From positions 1 to 64,000 of the forward strand of contig CAWHYZ010000029.1 of NCBI GenBank assembly GCA_963833605.1: a stretch of 64,000 bases of DNA, written 5' to 3'. Under the pieces are notes generated by a model. The model ran no database searches. It was given only the letters and a program-made list of their open reading frames with translations, and was not told where the DNA came from. Position numbers and translations under genes: made by a program. Below are positions 50,719 through 59,017 of the stretch, piece by piece. Position 1 is the first letter of the stretch. Every line of letters begins with the position of its first letter. The stretch comes from JAFAXD01 sp963833605. GTDB lineage: Bacteria > Pseudomonadota > Alphaproteobacteria > Rhizobiales > Xanthobacteraceae.

Positions 50719-52139
50719 CGATCGGTTCATCGTCGACTGGCAATGCGCGACGGAGCGCCTTGGCGCGGCGCGCCGCGCCCTGGCTGTGCGTCGCGGTTCC
50801 GGTCCTGATCTGGTTTGCGCCGCTCCCGATCGAAGCAAACACAAAGCACGGCCTCGCCATCGCGGCCTTCATGCTGCTGGCGTGGATCACCGAGCCGATG
50901 GACCACGCGGTCAGCGGCCTGATCGGCTGCTTTCTGTTCTGGGCACTCGATGTCGTCCGCTTCAGCGTCGCGTTCAGCGGTTTTGCCAATAGCACGACCT
51001 GGTTCCTGCTCGGCGCCGTGCTGATCGGCGCCATGGCGGTCAAATCCGGCCTCGCCCGCCGGCTGGCCTATCTGGTGATGACGCGCATCGGCGTCACCTA
51101 TCCGCGCATTCTGCTCGGCCTCATCATCACCGATTTCCTGCTCACGCTGATCGTGCCGTCGGGCATCGCACGCATCGTGATCATGGCCTCGATCGCGCTC
51201 GGGCTGGTCGAAGCATTGCGCGCGCACGGCGGGAGCAATGCCGCGCGCGGCATATTTCTGATCATCACCTACTGCGCAGCCCTGTTCGACAAGATGATCA
51301 TCGCCGGCGCAAGCTCGATCACGGCGCGCGGGCTGATCGAATCAAACGGACAGGTCGAGGTGCAATGGAGCCAATGGTTTGTTGCGTTCATGCCCTGCGA
51401 CCTGATCACCATCCTGGCCGGCTGGGGGCTTGCGCTGTGGCTGTTTCCGGCTGAAGCCATCGCGCCTGACGACGGGCGCCGCTATCTCGATGACCAACTC
51501 GGCAAGCTCGGCGCGTTCTCACCGGCCGAGCTGAAGGCTTCGCTCCTCATCGCGCTCGCGACCGCGCTGTGGATGACCGACTTCATCCATCATATCTCAC
51601 CGGCCAAGATCGGCCTCGGCGTCGGGCTGGCCGCGTTGCTGCCGGTCGTGGGTACGCTCAAGACCGAAGACATCAAAAACCTCAACTATCTTCCGATGTT
51701 CTTCGTCGCTTCCGCATTGACCATGGGGAACGTGCTGGCCGCAACCAAAGGGCTCGACCTGATCACCAATGCGGTATTCTGGTGGATGGAGCCGCTGATG
51801 ACCGGCGTGCTGACATCGACCGCCGTGCTGTACTGGACCGCTTTCGCCTATCACATCGTCCTGTCGAGCGACATCGCGATGCTGAGCACGTCGGTGCCAC
51901 TGCTGATGACATTCGCCAAGACCCATGGGTTCAACCCGTTGATGTTCGGCATGATCTGGACGTTTGCGTCGGCGGGGAAGATCTTTGTCTACCAGTCGGC
52001 CGTCCTGGTGGTCGGTTATTCCTATGGCTTCTTCACCACCCGCGACCTCATGCGTTTCGGCTTTCTGCTGACGGTCGTTGAGTTCGTCGTACTTATGCTG
52101 ATGGTGCCCCTCTACTGGCCGCTGCTCGGGATTCGTTAG
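50715..52139 (+). CDS. DASS/SLC13-type anion:sodium symporter family transporter, 474 aa
   Basis: Eleven to twelve membrane helices are visible, starting AAPWLCVAVPVLIWFAPLPI. Family features include the EPMDHAVSGLIGCFLFWALD stretch, NSTTWFLLGAVLIGAMAVKS and the second-half repeat FFVASALTMGNVLAATKG and SSDIAMLSTSVPLLMTF. Such carriers import di- or tricarboxylates, tartrate or sulfate. Translationally coupled to the aldolase gene. Confidence 0.87.
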   Translation: MTIGSSSTGNARRSALARRAAPWLCVAVPVLIWFAPLPIEANTKHGLAIAAFMLLAWITEPMDHAVSGLIGCFLFWALDVVRFSVAFSGFANSTTWFLLGAVLIGAMAVKSGLARRLAYLVMTRIGVTYPRILLGLIITDFLLTLIVPSGIARIVIMASIALGLVEALRAHGGSNAARGIFLIITYCAALFDKMIIAGASSITARGLIESNGQVEVQWSQWFVAFMPCDLITILAGWGLALWLFPAEAIAPDDGRRYLDDQLGKLGAFSPAELKASLLIALATALWMTDFIHHISPAKIGLGVGLAALLPVVGTLKTEDIKNLNYLPMFFVASALTMGNVLAATKGLDLITNAVFWWMEPLMTGVLTSTAVLYWTAFAYHIVLSSDIAMLSTSVPLLMTFAKTHGFNPLMFGMIWTFASAGKIFVYQSAVLVVGYSYGFFTTRDLMRFGFLLTVVEFVVLMLMVPLYWPLLGIR

Positions 52140-52160
52140 GAGGGCACCAGCATTTCCCCG

Positions 52161-52273
52161 TGTCATGCCCCGCGAACGCGGGGCACCCAGTAACCACACG
52201 GGATGCAATTCTGCGCTGGCGTACCCACACTTGATTTGTGGATACTGGATCGCCCGCTGACGCGGGCGATGAC
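52161..52273. repeat. intergenic palindromic repeat, about 113 bp
   Basis: TGTCATGCCCCGCG...CCCAGTA on the left is answered by TACTGGATCGCCCGC...GCGGGCGATGACA inverted on the right. Each half holds its own hairpin (GCCCCGCGAACGCGGGGC and CGCCCGCTGACGCGGGCG). It is a dispersed-repeat type known from rhizobial chromosomes, placed between two convergent operons. Confidence 0.8.
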
Positions 52274-52325
52274 ACCTTGCGGGTGTGTTGCACCGATACG
52301 CGAGGTTAGCGCTTGCGGCCCCCCA

Positions 52326-52883
52326 TCAAAATCCCGGCGCGTGCTCCAACTGGTCGAACCAATCGTATCCCATTTCCTTGACGATCCGGTTGCTGATGAC
52401 GATCAGCCGCGCTTCATCCTTGGCGGAGGAATTGAAGTGCTGATGAATCGTAAACGGCGGTACGTAGATGAAATCGCCGCGCTTCCAGTCGAAGCGCTTC
52501 GGCTCCGGCGCCCAATCCCATTCGAACGCATCGACGCAGTCGTACTTGAGATCCCAATGCAGGTCATAGCCACTGCCTTCGATGACGAAGATGACCTCCT
52601 CCCACATGTGCCGGTGCTTGCCCGAGCGCGCCCCGCCGGCAAGAAACTGCATGTAGGCTTCGACGCAGCATTCCTTGCTGCGGAGCTTGCCGTGGATGAT
52701 GTGCTTGATCAGGCCGTCGGCGCAGGTCTCCAGCGGCATCTCCTCCGCTGCGATGACGTTGCGCAGCGACCCATAGGTGCGGCGAAACTCCTGCGACGCC
52801 GCCACGTCGTCGGCGCGAATGCTGCAGGATTCGGCGCCGCGATGCGCCACATCGCGCTCGTCCAAAGCGTGCTTCATGGCCAT
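52326..52883 (-). CDS. cupin domain protein, 185 aa
   Basis: A single cupin barrel in the middle: SGKHRHMWEEVIFVIEGSGY gives the HxH...E metal ligands and FIYVPPFTIHQHFNSSAKDE the distal His. A distinctive DLHWDLKYDCVDAFEWDW insertion lies between them. It may be a ring-cleaving or hydroxyacid dioxygenase or a non-enzymatic binding cupin. 12 bp downstream of a second, related cupin gene, so the two probably form one complex or act in sequence. Confidence 0.82.
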   Translation of the reverse strand: MAMKHALDERDVAHRGAESCSIRADDVAASQEFRRTYGSLRNVIAAEEMPLETCADGLIKHIIHGKLRSKECCVEAYMQFLAGGARSGKHRHMWEEVIFVIEGSGYDLHWDLKYDCVDAFEWDWAPEPKRFDWKRGDFIYVPPFTIHQHFNSSAKDEARLIVISNRIVKEMGYDWFDQLEHAPGF

Positions 52884-52895
52884 GACTCCTGCGAC

Positions 52896-53483
52896 CTACA
52901 GATCGGCCGGCGGTTTGAAATCCTCATGCCCCTTGGGCGGTTCGGTGGGCGGATAGGAGACGATCTTCTGGAACAGCAGGTGCATGAACAGAAACAGCGG
53001 CTTCGCCTTGAACACCAGCAAGATCGCCTCGTTGTCCGGGTCGTCGTTGAAATGCTGGTGCACGCAGCCGTTTTCAACGATCATCGCATCGCCCGCCTTC
53101 CAGTCGATGCGCTTGCCGTCGTGCACGTCGTGGCCAAAGCCTTTGAGCACATAGAACACCGCGCTGTTCAGGTGACCGTGCTTCTGCCCGTAGGCGCCCG
53201 GCGCATAGACCTCGATATGGGTCTCGATCGACTGCGTAACGGCAGCCGCCTGCGGGCTGACGACGTGCTTGCCGAAGAGCTGCGGGCCCCCCTTCCAGGG
53301 AACATCGCGGGACGAATAGACGCGCGGCTGCTCGATGAGCGCCTGGTAGAGGTTACTGTAGGTGCCTTCGAGCTGGCGCACGAACACGCGCTTTTTCGAC
53401 CAGCGTTCCCAAATCTCGTCTTCGTCGTGATCGTGAGGATGATTGTGACCGTGTCCGGGCGTACGGTCGTAGAGCCCCGTCAT
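52896..53483 (-). CDS. cupin domain protein with His-rich N-terminus, 195 aa
   Basis: Start MTGLYDRTPGHGHNHPHDHD at 53483, because AAGGAGAAGCGAT precedes it; an upstream in-frame ATG lacks this. The His-rich opening could sequester metal (inference). The cupin core is GAYGQKHGHLNSAVFYVLKG (HxH...) and DAMIVENGCVHQHFNDDPDN (distal His). First gene of the two-cupin operon, divergent from the CoA-transferase operon across a gap that contains three operator-like motifs. Confidence 0.82.
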   Translation of the reverse strand: MTGLYDRTPGHGHNHPHDHDEDEIWERWSKKRVFVRQLEGTYSNLYQALIEQPRVYSSRDVPWKGGPQLFGKHVVSPQAAAVTQSIETHIEVYAPGAYGQKHGHLNSAVFYVLKGFGHDVHDGKRIDWKAGDAMIVENGCVHQHFNDDPDNEAILLVFKAKPLFLFMHLLFQKIVSYPPTEPPKGHEDFKPPADL

Positions 53484-53553
53484 ATCGCTTCTCCTTGCAA
53501 CATCGGTCACAGTTCACGCGAGGATATCGTACCTGCTCGGCGGCAGAAAGCAT

Positions 53554-53652
53554 CGGAATCGGGACACTCAATTCGTAAGTTTGCTAGTGTCTCGATTCCG
53601 GAGTCGCGTCGAGCGTGACGCAAAGCGGCGGCGAACGTCGGAATCAGGACAC
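53554..53652. promoter_or_regulatory. three copies of a 14-bp operator-like motif, CGGAATCRRGACAC
   Basis: Copies lie at 53554-53567 (plus, CGGAATCGGGACAC), 53587-53600 (inverted, complement CGGAATCGAGACAC) and 53639-53652 (plus, CGGAATCAGGACAC). The first two form an inverted pair. The third lies 15 bp before the TTG start at 53667, over its ribosome-binding region. All are in the 183-bp gap between divergent operons; binding by one regulator of both sides is inferred. Confidence 0.7.
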
Positions 53653-53666
53653 GCGAGGAGAGGACA

Positions 53667-54881
53667 TTGACCGGCTCGCAACACTCGCCCGGCCCCTTGG
53701 CGGGCGTGCGCATCCTCGACTTGACCACGGTCGTGATGGGGCCGTTCGCGACCCAGATCCTGGGCGACCTCGGCGCCGACGTGATCAAGATCGAATCCGC
53801 CGCCGGCGATTCGCTGCGCTTCATCGGACCGTTCCGCAATGCCGGAATGGGGCCGCTGTTTCTGCAGGCCAACCGCAACAAACGCAGCGTCGTACTCGAT
53901 CTCAAGTCCCAGCAAGGCCGCGATGCGCTGCTGCGGCTCGCATCCGAGGTCGACGTTTTCGTCTACAACGTGCGTCCGCAGGCGATGCGGCGGCTCGGCC
54001 TCGATTATCAGACCGTGTCGGCCCGCAATCCGGGAATCATCTTTTGCGGCGCCGTCGGTTATGGCTCGGACGGCCCAGACGCCGGCAAGGCCGTGTACGA
54101 TGATCTGACGCAGGCGGGCGCCGGCATCGCGGGCCTGTTCCAGGCGGTCGATGGCGCGCCGCGCTATGCGCCCGTGAACATGTGCGATCGCGTGGTCGGG
54201 CTCTACCTCGCGATCGCCATCATCAGCGCCCTGCATCACCGCCAGTCGACCGGCGAGGGCCAGGAGATCGAGGTGCCGATGCTCGAAACCATGGCGCAAT
54301 TCGTGCTCGCCGATCACATGGGCGGCGGCGCGTTCGTACCGCCGCTCGGTCCCATGGGATACAAGCGGCTGCTGTCGCGCACGCGCGGGCCCTACCCGAC
54401 CAAGGATGGCTACCTCGCGATCGTTGTCTACACGGACAAGCACTGGCGCGCGTTTTCGCAACTCGTCGACTGCCCGGACCTCGTCGACACCGATCCGCGC
54501 TTTGCCGATCAGGAAACTCGCACGCAACATGCCGAGGACATGGGCCGCTTCCTGGCGGCGCACCTGCCGCGCAAGACCACCGCGGAGTGGCTCGCGCTGT
54601 TGCAGGAGGTCGACATCCCGGCGTCGCCGGTCAACGCCATCGAGGCGCTGTTCGACGATCCGCATCTCGCCGCCGTCAAGATGTTCGGCGAGATGACACA
54701 CCCGACCGAGGGCCCCCTGAAGATCGCGCGGTTTCCGATCAAATTCAGCAAATCGCCGGCATCGGTGCGGCGCCTCGCGCCGAACCTGGGCGAGCATACC
54801 GACGACGTGCTGGCGCGGACCGCAACGCGAACCCGGCGCCCGCAAGGCGCCCGCAAACGCAAGAGGGAGGCCCTGCCGTGA
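53667..54881 (+). CDS. CaiB/BaiF family III CoA-transferase, 404 aa
   Basis: A TTG start at 53667 after GAGGAGAGGACA. Family signature throughout: LAGVRILDLTTVVMGPFATQ, LGADVIKIESAAGD, NRNKRSVVLDLKSQQGRDAL, VGYGSDGPDAGKAVYDDLTQ with the catalytic Asp, GEGQEIEVPMLETMAQFVLA and VDIPASPVNAIEALFDDPHL. It moves CoA between organic acids, activating the substrate for the acyl-CoA dehydrogenase whose ATG overlaps its stop by one base. Confidence 0.92.
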   Translation: MTGSQHSPGPLAGVRILDLTTVVMGPFATQILGDLGADVIKIESAAGDSLRFIGPFRNAGMGPLFLQANRNKRSVVLDLKSQQGRDALLRLASEVDVFVYNVRPQAMRRLGLDYQTVSARNPGIIFCGAVGYGSDGPDAGKAVYDDLTQAGAGIAGLFQAVDGAPRYAPVNMCDRVVGLYLAIAIISALHHRQSTGEGQEIEVPMLETMAQFVLADHMGGGAFVPPLGPMGYKRLLSRTRGPYPTKDGYLAIVVYTDKHWRAFSQLVDCPDLVDTDPRFADQETRTQHAEDMGRFLAAHLPRKTTAEWLALLQEVDIPASPVNAIEALFDDPHLAAVKMFGEMTHPTEGPLKIARFPIKFSKSPASVRRLAPNLGEHTDDVLARTATRTRRPQGARKRKREALP

Positions 54882-56050
54882 TGGATGCGCTCGCCAATAC
54901 CCCGGATCGGGCCGAGATCCGCAACGCCGTGCGGGCCATTTGCGATCGCTTCGACGATCACTACTGGGCCGAGAAGGATCGCACCCATTCGTTTCCGCAC
55001 GAATTCGCCAAGGCCTTCGCGGACGGCGGCTGGCTCGGCATCGCGATGCCGCCCGAATACGGCGGCGCCGGCCTCGGGGTCACCGAAGCCGCCGTCATGA
55101 TGCATGAGGTCGGCCGCTCCGCCGGCGCTTTTGCGGCCTGCTCGACCGTTCACATCAACATTTTCGGGCTGCACTCGATCGTCAAGCACGGCACCGATGA
55201 GCAGCGCCGCAAATGGCTGCCGGCGATCATCGATGGGTCGTCGCGCGCCTGCTTCGGCGTGACCGAGCCGGACGCCGGGCTCGATACGAGCAAGATCAAG
55301 ACCCGTGCGGTTCGCAAAGGCGATCATTATCTGGTGCACGGCCAGAAGATCTGGACCAGCACCGCACAGCAGGCCGACAAGATCGTGCTGCTGGCGCGTA
55401 CCACGCCGATCGAAGACGGCATCAAGCCGATCGACGGCCTCTCGCTGTTCTACACCGACATGGATCGCGCCAAGGTCACGGTGCACGAGATCCCCAAGAT
55501 GGGGCGCCACGCGGTCAACTCCAACCAGGTCTTCTTCGACGGACTGGTGGTGCCGATCGAGAACCGCGTCGGCGAGGAGGGCAAAGGCTTCCGTTACATC
55601 CTCGACAGTCTCAACCCCGAGCGCATTCTCAACGCGGCCGAAGTGGTGGGGATGGGGCAGCGCGCGCTCGAGAAGGCGGTGGCCTACGCCAAGGAGCGGG
55701 TCGTGTTCGGGCGGCCGATCGGCAAGAACCAGTCGATCCAGCACCCGCTGGCGGAGTGCTGGTCGGAACTCTACGCCGCCGAGCTCATGACGCTGCATGC
55801 GGCAGAGCTCTACGATGCCGGCAAGCCGTGCGGCGTACAGGCCAATGCCGCCAAGTATCTCGCCGCCGATGCCGGGTTTCGTGCGTGCGATCGTGCCATC
55901 CGTACCCACGGCGGCATGGGCTACGCGGCCGAATACCATGTGGAACGCTATTTTCGCGAAATGGTCGCGACCCAACTCGCCCCGGTCTCGCGCGAGATGA
56001 TCCTTTGCTACATTGCCGAGCGCGAACTGGGGCTGCCCAAATCGTATTGA
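54881..56050 (+). CDS. acyl-CoA dehydrogenase, 389 aa
   Basis: Intact family layout: GGWLGIAMPPEYGGAGLGVT, RACFGVTEPDAGLDTSKIKT (FAD/substrate), QKIWTSTAQQADKIVLLA, ERVVFGRPIGKNQSIQHPLA and RTHGGMGYAAEYHVERYFRE, which holds the likely catalytic Glu. It introduces the alpha-beta double bond in a CoA thioester and passes electrons to ETF. Second gene of the CoA-transferase operon, coupled by a 1-base overlap. Confidence 0.93.
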   Translation: MDALANTPDRAEIRNAVRAICDRFDDHYWAEKDRTHSFPHEFAKAFADGGWLGIAMPPEYGGAGLGVTEAAVMMHEVGRSAGAFAACSTVHINIFGLHSIVKHGTDEQRRKWLPAIIDGSSRACFGVTEPDAGLDTSKIKTRAVRKGDHYLVHGQKIWTSTAQQADKIVLLARTTPIEDGIKPIDGLSLFYTDMDRAKVTVHEIPKMGRHAVNSNQVFFDGLVVPIENRVGEEGKGFRYILDSLNPERILNAAEVVGMGQRALEKAVAYAKERVVFGRPIGKNQSIQHPLAECWSELYAAELMTLHAAELYDAGKPCGVQANAAKYLAADAGFRACDRAIRTHGGMGYAAEYHVERYFREMVATQLAPVSREMILCYIAERELGLPKSY

Positions 56051-56056
56051 AGATGA

Positions 56057-57853
56057 TGGCTCGAAGAGATCGTCCGCATCGGCGGCGCCTCGGGCGCGTG
56101 GGGCGACAGCCCGACGGCGATCCCGCAATTGCTGACGGCGGATGTCGACTACCTGGTGATGGATTATCTGGCGGAAGTCACCATGTCGCTGTTGGCACGC
56201 GCGCGCCTGAAGGACGTCAACGCGGGCTTTCCCCCGGATTTCGTCACCTATCTGCGCCAGCCATTGCCCGAACTCGCGCGCCGCAACATCAAGGTGGTGA
56301 GCAACGGCGGCGGCGTCAATCCACAAGCCTGCAAGCGTGCGCTCGAGGCGCTGTGCGCCGAGCTCGGCGTCGAGCGGCGCATCGCCGTCGTCGAAGGCGA
56401 CGATGTGATGCCGCAGATCGAGCGCCTGCGCGCCGCCGGCGTGCGGGAGCTGTCGTCCGGCGAACCGCTGCCGGCGCGGCTTCTGACCGCCAATGCCTAT
56501 CTGGGCGCGCTTCCGATTGCGGCCGCGCTCGCGCGCGGCGCCGACATCGTGGTGACCGGCCGGTGCGTCGACAGCGCGCTCGCGCTCGGCATCCTGATGC
56601 ACGAGTTCGGCTGGACAGCTGACGACTATGACAGGCTCGCGGCCGGCAGCCTGGTCGGTCACATCCTGGAATGCGGCCCGCAGGCCACCGGCGGCACTCA
56701 CACCGATTGGGAAGCGGTGCCGGACTGGCACAACATCGGATATCCGATTGCCGAATGCAGTCCGGATGGAAGCTTCGTTCTGACCAAGCCCGCCGGCACC
56801 GGCGGCCTGATCGCGCCGGCGCCCGCCGCCGAGCAGGTGCTCTATGAGGTTGGCGATCCGGCCGCCTATGTGTTGCCGGACGTTGTGGCGGATTTCTCGC
56901 GCGTCACGATCGTGCAGGCCGGGCCGCAGCGGGTACGCATCGGCGGCGCGCGCGGCCAGCCGCCGAGCGCGCAGTACAAGGTGTCGGCGACCTATCAGGA
57001 CGGCTACCGCGCGGTCGCATCGATCTCGATCGTCGGTGTCGATGCGGTGCGCAAGGCCGAGCGGACTGCCGACGCGCTGCTGACGCGGGCGCGCATGCTG
57101 TTTCGCCAACGCAATCTCGCCGACTTCACCGCCACCCACGTCGAGGCCCTGGGCGGGGAAGCATCTTACGGTTCGCATGCGCGCACGCGGGAAACACGCG
57201 AAATCCTGTTGCGGCTCGTGGTCGAGCATGCGGACCGGGAGGCGCTCGAGATTTTTGCGCGCGAGCTCGGTTCGGTCGGCCTCGCCTTCGCGCCCGGAAC
57301 GACGGGGATTTACGGCGGACGCCCGAAGCCGACGCCGGTCGTGCGGCTCTTCACATTCCTGCTGGACAAGTCGGCGCTGCCCGCCCCGCGCGTCACCGTC
57401 GGACAAGACCCACCGTTCGATGTCGAAGTCCCGACCGCCGGTGGCTATGTGTCGCGAACGACCCACCCGCCGCCGGCGGTCACCGAGAGCGACGAGCCGA
57501 CCGTCGACATTGCCCTGATCCGCCTCGCCTGGGCGCGATCGGGCGACAAGGGCGACACCTCCAACATCGCGGTCATCGCGCGCCACCCCGAGTTTGTTCC
57601 GCTGTTGCGCCGCGAGCTCACGTCGGAGCGGATGGCCGCGCATTTCGCGGGCGCGGTGCACGGTCCGGTCGTGCGCTTCGAAGCGCCGGGGCTCAACGCC
57701 TTCAATTTTCTGTTGTCGGACGCGCTCGGCGGTGGCGGGATGGCATCGCTGCGCATCGATCCGCAAGGCAAGGCCTACGGACAGCGCGCGCTGGAAATGC
57801 GCATTCCGGTGCCGCTGTCGCTGGCGCGACAACTCGCCGAGGCCCCGCCTTGA
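56057..57853 (+). CDS. AtuA-family (DUF1446) protein, start codon out of frame
   Basis: The family opening LEEIVRIGGASGAWGDSPTA is in frame from 56057 (TGG CTC GAA), yet that frame has no start codon until TTG 56129, which would delete this conserved motif. ATG ATG at 56053-56058 is one base out of phase, so a single indel is likely. The rest is intact to 57853: VVSNGGGVNPQACKRALEAL, ADIVVTGRCVDSALALGILM, ATGGTHTDWEAVPDWHNIGY and a C-terminal AtuA-like domain (LAWARSGDKGDTSNIAVIAR). AtuA proteins serve acyclic terpene/isoprenoid acid breakdown; the chemistry is unproven. Confidence 0.8.
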   Translation, partial: WLEEIVRIGGASGAWGDSPTAIPQLLTADVDYLVMDYLAEVTMSLLARARLKDVNAGFPPDFVTYLRQPLPELARRNIKVVSNGGGVNPQACKRALEALCAELGVERRIAVVEGDDVMPQIERLRAAGVRELSSGEPLPARLLTANAYLGALPIAAALARGADIVVTGRCVDSALALGILMHEFGWTADDYDRLAAGSLVGHILECGPQATGGTHTDWEAVPDWHNIGYPIAECSPDGSFVLTKPAGTGGLIAPAPAAEQVLYEVGDPAAYVLPDVVADFSRVTIVQAGPQRVRIGGARGQPPSAQYKVSATYQDGYRAVASISIVGVDAVRKAERTADALLTRARMLFRQRNLADFTATHVEALGGEASYGSHARTRETREILLRLVVEHADREALEIFARELGSVGLAFAPGTTGIYGGRPKPTPVVRLFTFLLDKSALPAPRVTVGQDPPFDVEVPTAGGYVSRTTHPPPAVTESDEPTVDIALIRLAWARSGDKGDTSNIAVIARHPEFVPLLRRELTSERMAAHFAGAVHGPVVRFEAPGLNAFNFLLSDALGGGGMASLRIDPQGKAYGQRALEMRIPVPLSLARQLAEAPP

Positions 57854-58863
57854 AAATCTGCGTCTATGGCGCCGGCGCGAGCGGCGGGCATCTTGCGGTT
57901 CGATTGGCAGCGAGAGGGCATGACGTTTGTGTCATAGCCCGCGGACCGCATCTCGCCGCCATCCAGCAGAACGGCTTGGCGTTGCGCATGGGCGAGCGCT
58001 TGCTCAAGGCGCGGGTGCGCGCCAGCAGCGATCCGAAGCATCTGGGGCCCCAGGATCTCGTGATCGTCGGCATGAAGGCGACCGCGCTTGCGAACGCGGC
58101 GGAAGGGATCGCACCGCTCCTGCAGCACGACAGCATCGTGCTGTTCCCGCAGAACGGCATGACCTGGTGGTATCGCCAAGGCCTCGCGCCGGGCGTGCCA
58201 AGCCCGCCCGATCTGCCGATCTTTGGGCTGGCGGATCGGTTCCTGCGCATCATGCGCAGCGATCAGGTCGTCGGCGGCGTCATCTATTCGGCGAACGAGA
58301 TCGAGGCGCCCGGGCTGATCAAGAACAACTCGGTCGATCACAACCGATTGGACATCGGCCCGATCGACGGCATCGAGACGAGTGCGATCGCGGCCGTTCG
58401 GCACGTGCTGGAGAGTGCCGGGATCCTCTCGCCCAACCCCGGCGATATCCGCGCCGCGATGTGGATGAAGCTCATCGCCAACATGAGCGGCTCGACCATC
58501 GCGTTCGTCACCGGCAACACATCGGCCGCCTGCCGGGGCGATGCGGGGCTGCGCGACATATTTCGACGCCTTGTCGGCGACGGTCTCGCGGTTGCGGCCG
58601 CGCACGGATTTTCGCTCCGCGACAAGCTCGATTGCGACGCGATGCTGTCGGGGCTGTTGCCGCACAAGCCGTCGATGCTGCAGGACTACGAGCAGCACCG
58701 ACCGGTGGAGATCGGCGAAATTCTGCTGGCACCGGTCGCGTTCGCGCGCGCCCGCAACGTTGCGATTCCAACCCTCGATGTGTTCGCGGCGCTGGCGGCC
58801 GGCATGGCGATCAACCGCGGCCTACTTGCACCGGGCGTCGCGGATGGACTGTGGGAGAGCTAA
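57850..58863 (+). CDS. 2-dehydropantoate 2-reductase family (ApbA/PanE) protein, 337 aa
   Basis: A TTG start at 57850 overlaps the AtuA stop. The nucleotide-binding motif is KICVYGAGASGGHLAVRLAA; KATALANAAEGIAPLL, FPQNGMTWWY and the catalytic Lys region MWMKLIANMSGSTIAFVTG near residue 210 fit the family. The C-terminal domain includes HKPSMLQDYEQHRPVEIGEI. As the last gene of a catabolic operon it is probably a 2-oxo acid or 3-oxo reductase and not the pantothenate enzyme (inference). Confidence 0.87.
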   Translation: MKICVYGAGASGGHLAVRLAARGHDVCVIARGPHLAAIQQNGLALRMGERLLKARVRASSDPKHLGPQDLVIVGMKATALANAAEGIAPLLQHDSIVLFPQNGMTWWYRQGLAPGVPSPPDLPIFGLADRFLRIMRSDQVVGGVIYSANEIEAPGLIKNNSVDHNRLDIGPIDGIETSAIAAVRHVLESAGILSPNPGDIRAAMWMKLIANMSGSTIAFVTGNTSAACRGDAGLRDIFRRLVGDGLAVAAAHGFSLRDKLDCDAMLSGLLPHKPSMLQDYEQHRPVEIGEILLAPVAFARARNVAIPTLDVFAALAAGMAINRGLLAPGVADGLWES

Positions 58864-58864
58864 A

Positions 58865-58965
58865 GCATGATCCCGAAAAGTGGCTACCGGTTTTCGGAAA
58901 AGATCATGCGCGAACAAGAGGCTAGAGCGCGATGACGAATTGAAGAAAAATCATCGCGCTCTAGC
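58865..58965. repeat. intergenic palindromic repeat, about 100 bp
   Basis: GCATGATC (58865-58872) / GATCATGC (58902-58909) and GCTAGAGCGCGATGA (58921-58935) / its exact complement (58951-58965) form two hairpins with AAAAGTGGCTACCGGTTTTC between. This is a dispersed repeat I recognise from Bradyrhizobium-type chromosomes. It directly follows the operon stop and may serve as its terminator. Confidence 0.85.
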
Positions 58966-59017
58966 ACCGTCGTTCGGGGCGCTGCACCCACGTCGGCAAA
59001 CTTGCTATCTTGCGGTC

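Noticed and set aside
54509..57832. Very long open frame (about 1100 codons) on the minus strand
   Set aside because: It is antisense to the acyl-CoA dehydrogenase and AtuA genes, Arg/Asp/His-rich without domains. Long antisense frames are common in high-GC DNA.
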